Shown here one piece after another: positions 1 to 8,481 of a DNA stretch of 34,132 nt. How positions within the stretch are numbered: the stretch's first letter is position 1; each line of letters opens with the position of its first letter. Position numbers and translations under genes: made by a program. Below the pieces are notes generated by a model. That model ran no database searches, was not told the origin of the DNA, and saw only the letters and a program-made list of their open reading frames with translations. Location: contig MVZN01000028.1 in the NCBI GenBank assembly GCA_002069125.1, forward strand, positions 1-34,132, read 5' to 3'. The DNA comes from Spirochaetes bacterium ADurb.BinA120 (GTDB taxonomy: Bacteria > Spirochaetota > UBA4802 > UBA5368).

Positions 1-2
1 CG

Positions 3-251
3 CCAGAACGGATTTTACGGGATATCGCGGCCATCCCCGCCATGGCCAGGGGGACGCTCTGCGCCATGAGGAAGGCCGCGTCCGGGAAAACCTACTACAA
101 CCACCAGACGTGGTCAGGGGGGCGCAACGTCGTCAGATACGTGCCGCCGGGAAAGGTCCGGCCGCTCCGGCAGGCCATCGCCGGATACCGGAAGTTCCTC
201 AAACTGGCCGACGAATACGCCGAATCGGTCGCCAAACGGACGGAAATCTAG
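3..251 (+). CDS. DUF6788-like small protein, 5' partial
   Basis: Small protein of unknown function resembling the DUF6788 group, common in Verrucomicrobiota-type genomes and often near transposases. The frame is open to the window edge. Residues translated upstream of the ATG at 42 (ending IAAIPAMARGTLC) fit the N-terminal part of the family, so the true start probably lies outside the window and ATG42 is only an internal methionine. The recognisable core is YYNHQTWSGGRNVVRYVPPG followed by a helix containing QAIAGYRKFLKLADEYAE. No catalytic motif is seen. It lies 78-108 bp upstream of the beta-helix/metalloprotease gene on the same strand, and with it belongs to the foreign left-end segment. 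Family assignment is from memory of the pattern. Confidence 0.55.
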   Translation, partial: PERILRDIAAIPAMARGTLCAMRKAASGKTYYNHQTWSGGRNVVRYVPPGKVRPLRQAIAGYRKFLKLADEYAESVAKRTEI

Positions 252-359
252 GGTGAACAGCCGATAACCCTGCCGAAAACCAAAAATTTAGATGCGTCGG
301 CCCTGCGATCAAGCCGGCGATTTGTTGACATGGCTTCCGGCATGGCCTACCATTACGGC

Positions 360-3300
360 ATGAAAGCAATGTGGCATGTGGCGGTAATCGGATCGTTTTT
401 TTTGACGGCAGCGGCTCGCGCCGTGGCGCAAGACTGGGTGACTGTCCCTTTTGCCGGCCCCGACCGTACCCATTTGACGTACTTTGCCTCTGCCCCCGTA
501 GACGGCGAGGTTAAACTCGAAGCTCAAGATCCGGGCGGCGGGACGAGACAGCTTGATTTTGGGTCAGGCACGATTCAAGGTACGCTCCTTGACACAGATT
601 TGGCGGTTGGCAACATCCGTTACGCGGTCATGAAACGGGGACCCGATCCGGCGACAGGCGAGATGGGCGCGTGGTACCAGAGTTTCATCACCGAAGCGGT
701 GGCCGTTGACGGCGTCTCTGCCGGCGGCAGGTTGCTCTTCGACGAGGAACTGGAGAACGTGCGAATCCGCGGTGTTTTTGTACCGGCTGATTTCACCTTG
801 ACGCTGTCGGGCTCGCTGACGGCACCGACGAACGACACCACGGCGATCGAACTTTACGGCTCTTTGGTCCTGGACGGAGCCATCACCTTGCTGCCGCACG
901 TGCGCGGAGGCGAGCTGGACGACATCCCATTCCGCGTCGACCTCGCCAAGCCGACCAGCCTCGCCGGCGTGTCCGGAGGCGTCTTTCTCCTGAATGCGGC
1001 GGGATCGTCGCTGAATGCCTGCTCCGGCATCCGCATCGTCCCCTCCTTCGGCGGAACGCTGATCTCGGTCACCAACGCCGTCGTCGAGCTGCGCGAGCTG
1101 CCGGAGGGAACGACCTTGGAGATCTCGGACAGCGACTGCTCGTCCGGGGTCACGGCCGGCGGCGGCTACCTCTACGACCGCCAGTGCATCGACGGCACCC
1201 TGATTTTGGACGGTGTCGTCTGGAACGGCCCCTTCGAGGCGCGAGGGGCGGCCGATGTCAGTGCGACGGATTGCGATTTCCGCGGCGATGTGTCAGTCCA
1301 AAACGATGAAGGATCGACGGACGATGTCGTCTTCTCCGCCACCCGGTGCCGCTTCACCTCCTACGGGACCAGCCGTCCCGGCAGCGGATCGGTCAGGCTG
1401 AGCCAGTGCCTCTTCTCCGCGCAGGCCGGCGCATACGGCGGCGCGGCCGAGTTCGAAGATTGCGAGTTCGGCGGGGGCTTCCGATTGCAGAACCGCAGCG
1501 CGACAGTCATCACCCGCAGCCGCTTTCTGACGGCGCTGATCTTCGCCAACGACTACCCCGAATACGATACCGACATCCCGCGCTGGCACGAAGCCAACGA
1601 CCCCAGCCCGACCATCCAAGGCAATGCCTTCATGGACGATGTCGCCCTGCGCTATGAACACCTGACCGGGGTCGCCTCGCCTTCGGTTCCGATCACCATC
1701 GGCGCCAACTTCTACGGCAGCCCGGCTGGCTGGTACAACGACGTCTCCGGCCTGGAACGCGGCTTTTTACCCGACTCCTACCGCGCCCGTGTCCTCGGCA
1801 ACTCAAGTGCGGCCCCCGTCTTCGCCATCGCCACGCCGCTGACCCAGTCGCCCCTCGCCGCCGTGCGCCAGGACACGCGCGTCTTCCCCCGCTTCTGGCT
1901 GAACGGACACATTGCCGGCCAGAACACCATCAACCACCAGAACGGCACGCTCGACAACACGGCCAGCCACATTCTGATCAAGGGCCGCGAGACGCTGCTC
2001 TCCGTCGACCTCTCCTGCACGGAAGAGGCCCTCTCCGGCGTGCGCGTCTACGCCGAATGGGACGGCAAGCAGATCGAAGCCGAGCGCGCCGTATCCCGGG
2101 TGCGACGCGACCCCGCGCAATTTCCGCGTAACGACATCCGCTACGCGCGCAGCACGTTCTCTTTCATCCTGCCGCCCGTCCAGGATGCCACGATGCCCGT
2201 CGTCGTGCGGCTCGACGCCTCGGGTGTCGCCGGCTTCGATCCGGACGCCTATCCCGAGGAGGACGCCGCCCTGCTCGCCGGCACGGTGACTTTCAAGGAC
2301 CCGCCGTCGCGGCCTTTGCGCATCTGGGTGTTTCCGGTCGAGGTCTCCGGCCTCACCGGCTCCTGGGGCACCGGCAGCGCGGCGGCCACCGTCGAAACGC
2401 TCGGACGGGAAATCCCCAACCAGCTTGCCATACCGGCGGACAAGCTGCGCGTTGTCCAGAAACCCGTGCTCTCCGTCTGGTCGCCCACCACGTTCATCAC
2501 CTCGCTCGGCCTGCTCAACCGCGTTTCGGCCCAGCTCGCCTTCGGCCGCTGGGTCGTGAGCGGACTCGACCAGGCCCCCGACTTCATCGTGGCCGTCATG
2601 CCGCACGGCCTCATCACCGACGGCGCCGAGGGCGCCTCCTTCGTCGGCCGTCGACGCGTGCTCTTCGTCGACGAGCTGCGTGCCCGCGCCGCGCTGCACG
2701 AATTGGGGCACGGCGTCGGGCTCTGCACCTCGAAGGAGCAATACGACGCCTATCCGCCCGAGGGGCTCCCTGTCGAGCGGGCCACGGTTTTCCGAAACGC
2801 AGAGGCGGGCAGCGTCAACCGCATCCAGCACCAGCCGAGTTCCAGCAGCACCTGGTTTGACAGCAACATGATCGTTTACGACACGATGGGCGCGGGCGAC
2901 CCCTCCGCACCGCTCGTCGTGACCGTCGCCGCCTTCGACGACTGGGTGCGCGAGAACCTCGACGTTCCCGCGCCCACTGGAGTTCAGACCCTTCAGGCAG
3001 TCGACCTGTCCGACCCCTCCCCACTCGACATTCCCCCTGGCATGCGGCGGATTCTCCTTTCCGGAGCCACGGACTATTACTACGCTTTCAAGCCGAACAC
3101 TCTTCAGATCTTCGATGTCACGCGTCTGGATGGCGAGGCCCGACCGCCCAACAGCGGCAGCGTCTACACCTTCGCCGCCTACGACGCCGACGGCACCCAG
3201 ATCTTCTCGCAGGGATTCGTTCCGGCCTCCGAGGATCCCGAATGGGTCGGCACCTTCGATGTGCCGGCAGCCACCGCAGCCTGCCGGGTGATCAAAAGTT

Positions 3301-3767
3301 CGGACAGCTCGACCGCCATCGCCGTGACCGCGTCCGGCCTGCAGTCCGTCGCGCTGCTGGCGCCTGCCGCCTCCGGCACGCTCGGCGACACGCTTGCCGC
3401 TCACTGGAGCGTGGCGTTCACGAACACGCCCGCACCCGGCCAGATGCGCCACCTGCTCTTCTGGCGCACCGATCCCGCGCAGCCCTGGACGCTGCTGGCC
3501 GGCCCCACCGTTGCCACCAACGTGCTGACCCTGACCACGGCTCTGCCCGAAACGTCGACGCTCGCGCTGCGGCTCGTGACCTCCGATGGCGTGGAATCGG
3601 TGGAGCACATCGTGGACGGCATCACGGTCACGCCCCGCGCCCCGCGCGTCACGATCCGCGCGCCGCTCGGCGGCGCCGTCTCGCAAAGCAACGCCGTCTG
3701 GCGCTTGAGCGCTGAGGTCACCGAATTCCCGCCGCAAACGGCGGGCGGCATATATAGCCCCCAATGA
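360..3767 (+). CDS. Secreted beta-helix protein with metalloprotease-like domain, 3' end chimeric
   Basis: Predicted exported protein. ATG at 360 gives a classic signal peptide (MKAMWHVAVIG, hydrophobic core, Ala-rich end before QDW); ATGs at 330 and 342 are possible but would put an odd polar leader in front, and none has a clear ribosome site. Residues ~100-480 are rich in short hydrophobic strands with Gly/Asn/Asp turns, as in right-handed parallel beta-helices. Around residue 780 there is HELGHGVGLCT, a zincin HExxH motif with the metzincin Gly, then YDTMGAG about 70 residues on, a possible Met-turn; the third metzincin ligand (His/Asp) is Thr here. The C-terminal ~200 residues look like beta-sandwich repeats. 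The final residues after SAEVTE are read from the antisense of a CoA-transferase gene, so the natural C-terminus is missing. Substrate unknown. Confidence 0.6.
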   Translation: MKAMWHVAVIGSFFLTAAARAVAQDWVTVPFAGPDRTHLTYFASAPVDGEVKLEAQDPGGGTRQLDFGSGTIQGTLLDTDLAVGNIRYAVMKRGPDPATGEMGAWYQSFITEAVAVDGVSAGGRLLFDEELENVRIRGVFVPADFTLTLSGSLTAPTNDTTAIELYGSLVLDGAITLLPHVRGGELDDIPFRVDLAKPTSLAGVSGGVFLLNAAGSSLNACSGIRIVPSFGGTLISVTNAVVELRELPEGTTLEISDSDCSSGVTAGGGYLYDRQCIDGTLILDGVVWNGPFEARGAADVSATDCDFRGDVSVQNDEGSTDDVVFSATRCRFTSYGTSRPGSGSVRLSQCLFSAQAGAYGGAAEFEDCEFGGGFRLQNRSATVITRSRFLTALIFANDYPEYDTDIPRWHEANDPSPTIQGNAFMDDVALRYEHLTGVASPSVPITIGANFYGSPAGWYNDVSGLERGFLPDSYRARVLGNSSAAPVFAIATPLTQSPLAAVRQDTRVFPRFWLNGHIAGQNTINHQNGTLDNTASHILIKGRETLLSVDLSCTEEALSGVRVYAEWDGKQIEAERAVSRVRRDPAQFPRNDIRYARSTFSFILPPVQDATMPVVVRLDASGVAGFDPDAYPEEDAALLAGTVTFKDPPSRPLRIWVFPVEVSGLTGSWGTGSAAATVETLGREIPNQLAIPADKLRVVQKPVLSVWSPTTFITSLGLLNRVSAQLAFGRWVVSGLDQAPDFIVAVMPHGLITDGAEGASFVGRRRVLFVDELRARAALHELGHGVGLCTSKEQYDAYPPEGLPVERATVFRNAEAGSVNRIQHQPSSSSTWFDSNMIVYDTMGAGDPSAPLVVTVAAFDDWVRENLDVPAPTGVQTLQAVDLSDPSPLDIPPGMRRILLSGATDYYYAFKPNTLQIFDVTRLDGEARPPNSGSVYTFAAYDADGTQIFSQGFVPASEDPEWVGTFDVPAATAACRVIKSSDSSTAIAVTASGLQSVALLAPAASGTLGDTLAAHWSVAFTNTPAPGQMRHLLFWRTDPAQPWTLLAGPTVATNVLTLTTALPETSTLALRLVTSDGVESVEHIVDGITVTPRAPRVTIRAPLGGAVSQSNAVWRLSAEVTEFPPQTAGGIYSPQ

Positions 3768-3831
3768 AAAGAAAGTCCCCGTCATTTACAAAGCGCTGGA
3801 CCGCCTCGGACGTACTCATCACCTTGCTCAT
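3718..3831 (-). pseudogene. CoA-transferase subunit A (GctA/IpdA-like), cut off after ~35 codons
   Basis: The start of a family I CoA-transferase alpha subunit. ATG at 3831 is preceded by GGAGGGG with a short spacer. The translation begins MSKVMSTSEAVQRFVNDGD and continues to LFIGGY and PFAA, the typical opening of glutaconate-type subunit A proteins (MSKVM...AI..FV..GD...GGF...P.AA), where HEIIRQ would follow. Instead, after Gly-Ile-Arg the frame stops at 3718-3720, because the DNA switches to the foreign beta-helix gene. The family is normally ~260-320 aa, so about 90% is missing. It starts 57 bp after the glycyl radical enzyme stop on the same strand, so the two were probably co-transcribed. 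Its CoA acceptor cannot be told from this fragment. Confidence 0.75.
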
Positions 3832-3888
3832 GCGCCCCTCCAAGTATTCACTGCGATGACGGCGCCGGGACGACGCCCACTTGTACGG

Positions 3889-6270
3889 TTACAACTCGAA
3901 CTCCGTGCGGCTTATTATCTCCTCCTGTGCAAGCTCGGAAAGCCCCGTAAACTCCGCCGAGTAGCCGCTTACGCGCACCACCAGGTCGCGGTATTTTTCG
4001 GGCTCGCGCTGAGCTGCGCGAAGAATCTCGCTGTCGAGCATATTGAACTGGACCTGTACGCCGCCCTTCGAGAAATACGCGCGGATCAGTGAAGCTAAGT
4101 TCTCGTTCGATATTTTCTTTCCCTGGAAGCGCATATTCAGATTTACTCCGTTATACGCTTTATATAATGGAAGCTTGGTCACCGAGTTCATCAGGGCCGT
4201 CGGCCCGGAAACGGCGTTCCCCGTGGTCGGCGTGATGCCGTTGCCTAACACGTCGCCGGCGAATCGCCCGTCCGGCGTGGCGCCGGTGAAGGCTCCGAAG
4301 CTTATATGAAAGCCCACCGAGAAAATTCCCGGCCAGAACCTGCCTCCGCGGAAGTTGGGATGTCCGGTTACGATGTCGCAGTAATGCTCCATCACTCTGG
4401 CCGCCATCGCGTCGACCTCATCGTAGTCGTTTCCGTACTTCGGGATTCGGCGCAGAAAGTAGGCCCGCTTGTCCTCCTCGTCCTGCCAGTCGTCGGAGAG
4501 CCAGGACGCAAGCTCGCTTATCGAGAACCGCTTCTCTTCGAACACCGCGGTTTTGACCGCATAGAGGCTGTCCACGACGTTCGCAAAGCCCATCATCTGC
4601 ACCCCCGTGGAGTTGTACACGGCGCCGCCTCCCGTGAGGTCCAACCCCTTCTCCATGCAACCGTCGATCATCGCCGAGGCGAACGGCGACGGCACCAGGC
4701 CTGCGATGCTGCCGTCGAGGATCTCCATGCCGCGCGTCATCTGTTTTATGAAATGGCGCATCTGCGCGTCGTAGGCCTTCCATACATCGTCGAACGACGT
4801 GAAATCCGATGGCTCGCCCGTCTCTATTCCGGTGCGATACCCGAAGACGTTGTCGATGCCGTTGGAAAGGGCGAGCTCTACGCACTTGATGCCGTTGAAC
4901 TGCACGGCGAAGGTCGAACCAAAGCTCTTGCCCTGCGCGTTGGCCTCCAGGCAGCCCACTACGCCGTAATCGCGAGCGTCTTCGATGGAGTGCCCCGCGT
5001 CGACGAGCGAACGCACGACCGCCTCGTCGTTGAAGAAGTGCATGAGCACCCCGTCGCGCGCGTACTCGACCGCCCTGTCGAAGAATTCAGCCGGCGATTT
5101 TTTACACAGGCGAACGCCGAAATTGGGTTGAACGGTCCGGACGTCCGCGTACGCGTCGAGTCCGATATAGCTAAGCTCGTTCGTAGCGTCTTCGCCGTCG
5201 GGGCCCATGCCGCCCACGGTGACGTTCTGTGTGGTCTTGCCCTCCGTGCCCTCACCGCCGGGAATAAAGACCTCTTCGAGCACGTTCCAGATTTCGTTGG
5301 TCTTGATGAAGAGAAGGGACAAAAGCTCACGCGCCCTTTCGGGGGTGATGCGCCCCGCGTCCAGGTCGGCTTTGTAATAGGGGTAGAGCACCTGGTCTAT
5401 TCGCCCGAGCGAAATGGAATTGCCGCCCGATTCTATCTGCGAGATCAGATGGACGAAGTATACCGACTGCACCGCCTCGTGGAAAGTCCCGGCCGGATGC
5501 TCGGGCACGCGTTCACAGACACGAGCTATCTCCCGAAGCTCGGCGGCGCGACCGGGGTCGCGCTCCTTTTTGGCCATAGCGGCGGCCGCCTTAGCGTAAC
5601 GCCGGGCAAAAGAGACCGAGGCGTTCAACGAGCGTATCACCGCATCGTAAAAAATCCCCTTTTCGCCCTTCCGCTCGGAGTCCGAAAGACGATCCATGGC
5701 GGCCCTGGCGTCGGCTATAACTCCCGTAAGCCCCTTCGAAAGGACCCTCGAATGGTTCATGGTGAAATGCCCGATCCCATAGGTTATCTCGAGCATCATC
5801 GTGAAGATGTACTTGTCCATATCCGCGGAAACGTCCTCCGGCAGGAGCTCCTCCAGACGATTCTCCACCGTCCTGCCCTGCCAGAAGGGAAGAATCTCCT
5901 CCGCAAGCTCCCTCTTTTCCTCGGCCGTGATGAGCGCACGCTGAAGGATGCGAATGTCGAAGTTCTCCAGGTCCCCTTCGATCCATCTCGACTTGTTCTC
6001 GGGGAAAAGCGGCGCCCCCTTGAGCTTGGAGGTGCGACATCCGACGATGAGCTCGTCCTCCCGGATGATGACGCTTATATTGTTTAAAATGTGCTCGAGC
6101 GCGAGGCTCATGCGTGTAAGCTGATGCTTCTCCCAGTGGAGCTTCATCGATTCGGTGAGATATCGCGCGCGTTCGGCGCAGACCTCCTGGTGCGCGTCGA
6201 CTATCCGCCGGCGGAGCCGTTCCACCCGGGATGGGAGCGTTGAAATATCGGCGGCAGGCTGCGTATTCAT
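3889..6270 (-). CDS. Glycyl radical enzyme, CxE (eliminase/dehydratase-like) type
   Basis: A 793-aa oxygen-sensitive radical enzyme of the pyruvate formate-lyase superfamily. The C-terminal glycyl loop is RVSGYSAEF with the radical glycine at residue 769. The thiyl cysteine is Cys440 in VVGCLEAN; Glu442 gives the Cys-x-Glu motif found in glycerol/diol dehydratases, choline lyase and related eliminases, unlike the Cys-Cys of pyruvate formate-lyase. Length is full for the family. AAGGAGG lies six bases before the ATG. The residues after the CxE (ANAQGKSFGS) do not match the choline, diol, hydroxyproline or isethionate subclasses as I remember them, so the substrate is unassigned. No radical-SAM activase is in the window; it may lie past the broken CoA-transferase gene that follows. 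An SDR gene lies 116 bp upstream. Confidence 0.9.
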   Translation of the reverse strand: MNTQPAADISTLPSRVERLRRRIVDAHQEVCAERARYLTESMKLHWEKHQLTRMSLALEHILNNISVIIREDELIVGCRTSKLKGAPLFPENKSRWIEGDLENFDIRILQRALITAEEKRELAEEILPFWQGRTVENRLEELLPEDVSADMDKYIFTMMLEITYGIGHFTMNHSRVLSKGLTGVIADARAAMDRLSDSERKGEKGIFYDAVIRSLNASVSFARRYAKAAAAMAKKERDPGRAAELREIARVCERVPEHPAGTFHEAVQSVYFVHLISQIESGGNSISLGRIDQVLYPYYKADLDAGRITPERARELLSLLFIKTNEIWNVLEEVFIPGGEGTEGKTTQNVTVGGMGPDGEDATNELSYIGLDAYADVRTVQPNFGVRLCKKSPAEFFDRAVEYARDGVLMHFFNDEAVVRSLVDAGHSIEDARDYGVVGCLEANAQGKSFGSTFAVQFNGIKCVELALSNGIDNVFGYRTGIETGEPSDFTSFDDVWKAYDAQMRHFIKQMTRGMEILDGSIAGLVPSPFASAMIDGCMEKGLDLTGGGAVYNSTGVQMMGFANVVDSLYAVKTAVFEEKRFSISELASWLSDDWQDEEDKRAYFLRRIPKYGNDYDEVDAMAARVMEHYCDIVTGHPNFRGGRFWPGIFSVGFHISFGAFTGATPDGRFAGDVLGNGITPTTGNAVSGPTALMNSVTKLPLYKAYNGVNLNMRFQGKKISNENLASLIRAYFSKGGVQVQFNMLDSEILRAAQREPEKYRDLVVRVSGYSAEFTGLSELAQEEIISRTEFEL

Positions 6271-6386
6271 TCAGGCCTCCTTTTTGTCGATGGTGATGCA
6301 CACAGGCCGGCGGGATCGGTTCTCCATGTCGGCAAGGGCCTGTCCTTACAGATACAATAAGGCGGTTATTACGGAAAAGCGACTTT

Positions 6387-7217
6387 TTATACCTTTATAT
6401 CCATGTGATTCACCAGTATGGCGTCCTTTATCCTTGCGGGGAGATAGTTGTTGAGCCACAGGAAAAAACTGCTCATAAAATCGACCTGGTTGAAGAGGGC
6501 CGGTTTTTCGGCCTTCAACACTTTGAGTATCTTTTTCGCCGCGGCCTCCGGCGTGGGAGCGCTCTTTATCAGCTCGTCGTCCCGATCGATAAAACGGCGC
6601 GCCCGTTCGCGATAGGGCGAGCCCTCGGGAGGCAGAACATGTATCTTCGCGGCGAAGGTGGTGGAGACCTGCGCCGGCTCGATGAGCGCCACGCGAATGC
6701 CGAACGGCTCCACCTCATAGCGTAGCGAACACATGAGCCCGGTGATGGCGAACTTGCTCGCCGAATAGATCGATTCGAAGGGAAAGGGAATGCGCCCCAC
6801 CAGCGACGACATGGCGATGAGCTTTCCCCTGCGCCGCTCCCTCATGGAGGGGAGGAAGGCCTGGAATATGGCCGAGGCGCCGATCACGTTGATCTCTAGG
6901 CACCTGAGCGCCTTTTCAAGATCGGCCTCCTCGAAGGGGCTGAAAAAACCTATGCCCACGTTGGAGAGCACCGTGTCCACCCGATTGAAACGCTCGAGCA
7001 CACGGTTGCGGAAACGCAGGACCCCTTTGCGGTCGGTTATGTCGAGCGCCTCAAGATAATGGTCTCCGCCTATCGCGGAGAGCTCCTTTTCAAGCGACGC
7101 GACCCCTTTCTTGTCGACGTCGAATCCGGCCACGCTATCCCCCGATGCGGCGAGCATCTTCGCCACCTCGCGCCCCATTCCGTCCCCAAGCCCCGTTATA
7201 ACCACCACCTGTTTCAT
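6387..7217 (-). CDS. Short-chain dehydrogenase/reductase
   Basis: Classical SDR of 276 aa, an NAD(P)-dependent oxidoreductase acting on a hydroxyl/carbonyl group. The N-terminal Rossmann motif is TGLGDGMG (residues 8-15), NVG replaces the usual NAG, and the catalytic set is the Ser in MSSLVG with Tyr151 and Lys155 in YSASK. Asp33-Asp35 after beta-strand 2 (GFDVD) suggests preference for NAD over NADP, an inference. GGAGG precedes the ATG. The C-terminal ~40 residues contain a hydrophobic stretch (FMSSFFLWLNNYLPARI) that could associate with membrane. It sits between the epimerase and the glycyl radical enzyme on the same strand with gaps of 103 and 116 bp, so may share their pathway. Substrate cannot be inferred. 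Confidence 0.88.
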   Translation of the reverse strand: MKQVVVITGLGDGMGREVAKMLAASGDSVAGFDVDKKGVASLEKELSAIGGDHYLEALDITDRKGVLRFRNRVLERFNRVDTVLSNVGIGFFSPFEEADLEKALRCLEINVIGASAIFQAFLPSMRERRRGKLIAMSSLVGRIPFPFESIYSASKFAITGLMCSLRYEVEPFGIRVALIEPAQVSTTFAAKIHVLPPEGSPYRERARRFIDRDDELIKSAPTPEAAAKKILKVLKAEKPALFNQVDFMSSFFLWLNNYLPARIKDAILVNHMDIKV

Positions 7218-7281
7218 CGCCGACCCTCCTTTTTCCCACCGCTTTGTTTATTCGACATACCGTACATACCACAGACGACAT

Positions 7282-7297
7282 CCCCGCCTAAGCGGGG
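7282..7297. other. Short perfect hairpin between epimerase and SDR genes
   Basis: CCCCGC-ctaa-GCGGGG forms a 6-bp GC stem with a 4-base loop in the 103-bp gap. Read on the minus strand, the direction of both neighbours, no T-run follows it; the A-run at 7303-7307 would form a T-run before it. It is therefore unconvincing as a terminator of the epimerase transcript and may be a processing site or a repeat fragment. Confidence 0.4.
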
Positions 7298-7320
7298 CAG
7301 GCAAAAACGATCATAATGCG

Positions 7321-8304
7321 TTATTTCCGCGCGCGGTACCAGTCTCCCATCTGTTTCATGGACTCCCTGAAATCGGGATAGAGCATCCTATAGCCCGCGG
7401 CCTTCAGTTTCGAGTTATCGACCACGTAATCATGGTACAGGTATTTCACGGCGTCGTATTCGAGATCGGGAATGCGCCCCTTCCGTGCGGCCTTCGCCCC
7501 GTCTATTTTGGCCGCGAGCTTTACGAGCCATAGCGGCAGGTGCAGGCCGGGCATCTTCATGCCAAAGGCCTTCGCCGCCAGCCCAAGCGCCTCCTCTATC
7601 GAGGGATTGTAGTCCTCGGCGATGTTGTAGGCCTGTCCCACGGCCGAATCCAGATACGACAGGTGGTCCACCGCGCCCGCCACGTCCTCGGCGCGGATGT
7701 TCGAGAGGAGCTGCCTCCCGTTTCCCGGGATTGCGCTTATGTCCGTTGGCCGGGAAAAGGCCTTGCCCGCGCCGTCGTTGCAGCGAGGCCCGTACACGGT
7801 GCAAGGCCTCGTGATGATTGCCGGAAGCCCCTCCTTTATCCTGCCCCACACCACGTCCTCGCCGTCTCGCTTGCTGCGACCATAGGAATCGGCCGGCTCG
7901 CGCGGACCGTCCTCTTTGAACGGCGTCCCCTTGTAATAGCCATAGACGCTTGTGGAGCCGACATGAACGTAGCGCTTTACGCCATGCTCATGGGCAAGGG
8001 CGGTTATACGCTCGACCCCCAGAACGTTTGTCGGATAAAGCTTTTCATACGGAGTGGAAAAGTTGCAGATGGCGCCAAGATGAAAGATTCGGTCCACGCC
8101 CCCCTTGAAGAGAGGGGGCAGTGTTTCGGGTTTCGTTAGATCGGCGGGAACGTATTCCACTCCAAGCCTGTCGAAGAAGGATGTATCCTTGCGGGGACGC
8201 GCCGTTGCACGCACGCGGACCCCCTTTTTCGCCAGGTACTCCACCAGGTGGCTTCCCATAAAACCGGCAGCGCCGGTTACAAGCGTTATTCCGTTGAACT
8301 CCAT
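7321..8304 (-). CDS. NAD-dependent epimerase/dehydratase (extended SDR)
   Basis: Extended SDR of 327 aa. The Rossmann glycine motif is TGAAGFMGSH at residues 10-19, the active site is SYGRSK (YxxxK), with the upstream catalytic Ser/Thr in HVGSTSVYGY and the family's ITRPCTVYGPR after it. These resemble UDP-hexose 4-epimerases, dihydroflavonol reductases and 3-beta-HSD-like enzymes; the sequence alone does not choose between a sugar nucleotide and a hydroxysteroid/terpenoid-like substrate. A GAGGT element lies just upstream of the ATG. It is first in a minus-strand series with the SDR and glycyl radical enzyme, 177 bp after padR, so may be under the PadR regulator. Confidence 0.87.
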   Translation of the reverse strand: MEFNGITLVTGAAGFMGSHLVEYLAKKGVRVRATARPRKDTSFFDRLGVEYVPADLTKPETLPPLFKGGVDRIFHLGAICNFSTPYEKLYPTNVLGVERITALAHEHGVKRYVHVGSTSVYGYYKGTPFKEDGPREPADSYGRSKRDGEDVVWGRIKEGLPAIITRPCTVYGPRCNDGAGKAFSRPTDISAIPGNGRQLLSNIRAEDVAGAVDHLSYLDSAVGQAYNIAEDYNPSIEEALGLAAKAFGMKMPGLHLPLWLVKLAAKIDGAKAARKGRIPDLEYDAVKYLYHDYVVDNSKLKAAGYRMLYPDFRESMKQMGDWYRARK

Positions 8305-8481
8305 GAGGACCTCTCGGATTGAACTATTGCGGCATTACTTCCCATCTCCTTTGACACGGCCGTGGCCTTATCCGGGCGGAGGACCGACCTCCCGCATTAT
8401 CTCCGCCGGCAAGAAGGCGGATGACACGGCGCACGCCGGGCGGGTTTTGGCTCCATTCCGGCAGCATCCCTAATAGGGCCG

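Noticed and set aside
3723-3728. GAATTC as proof of restriction-ligation origin of the left joint
   Set aside because: The site fits exactly, but the right joint has no such site, and a six-base match can be chance or microhomology.
1803-3785. 660-residue open frame on the minus strand antisense to the beta-helix/protease gene
   Set aside because: Composition is a typical GC-rich shadow (Arg/Gly/Glu-rich, no domain), while the plus strand has a signal peptide and recognisable motifs.
4306-6087. 593-residue plus-strand open frame across the glycyl radical gene
   Set aside because: It is antisense to strongly conserved radical-enzyme motifs and has no recognisable domain or ribosome site.
3889-6270. 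Benzylsuccinate/alkylsuccinate synthase, suggested by the adjacent CoA-transferase
   Set aside because: The Cys-x-Glu motif indicates an eliminase-like active site, and no BssB/C-like small subunits are nearby.
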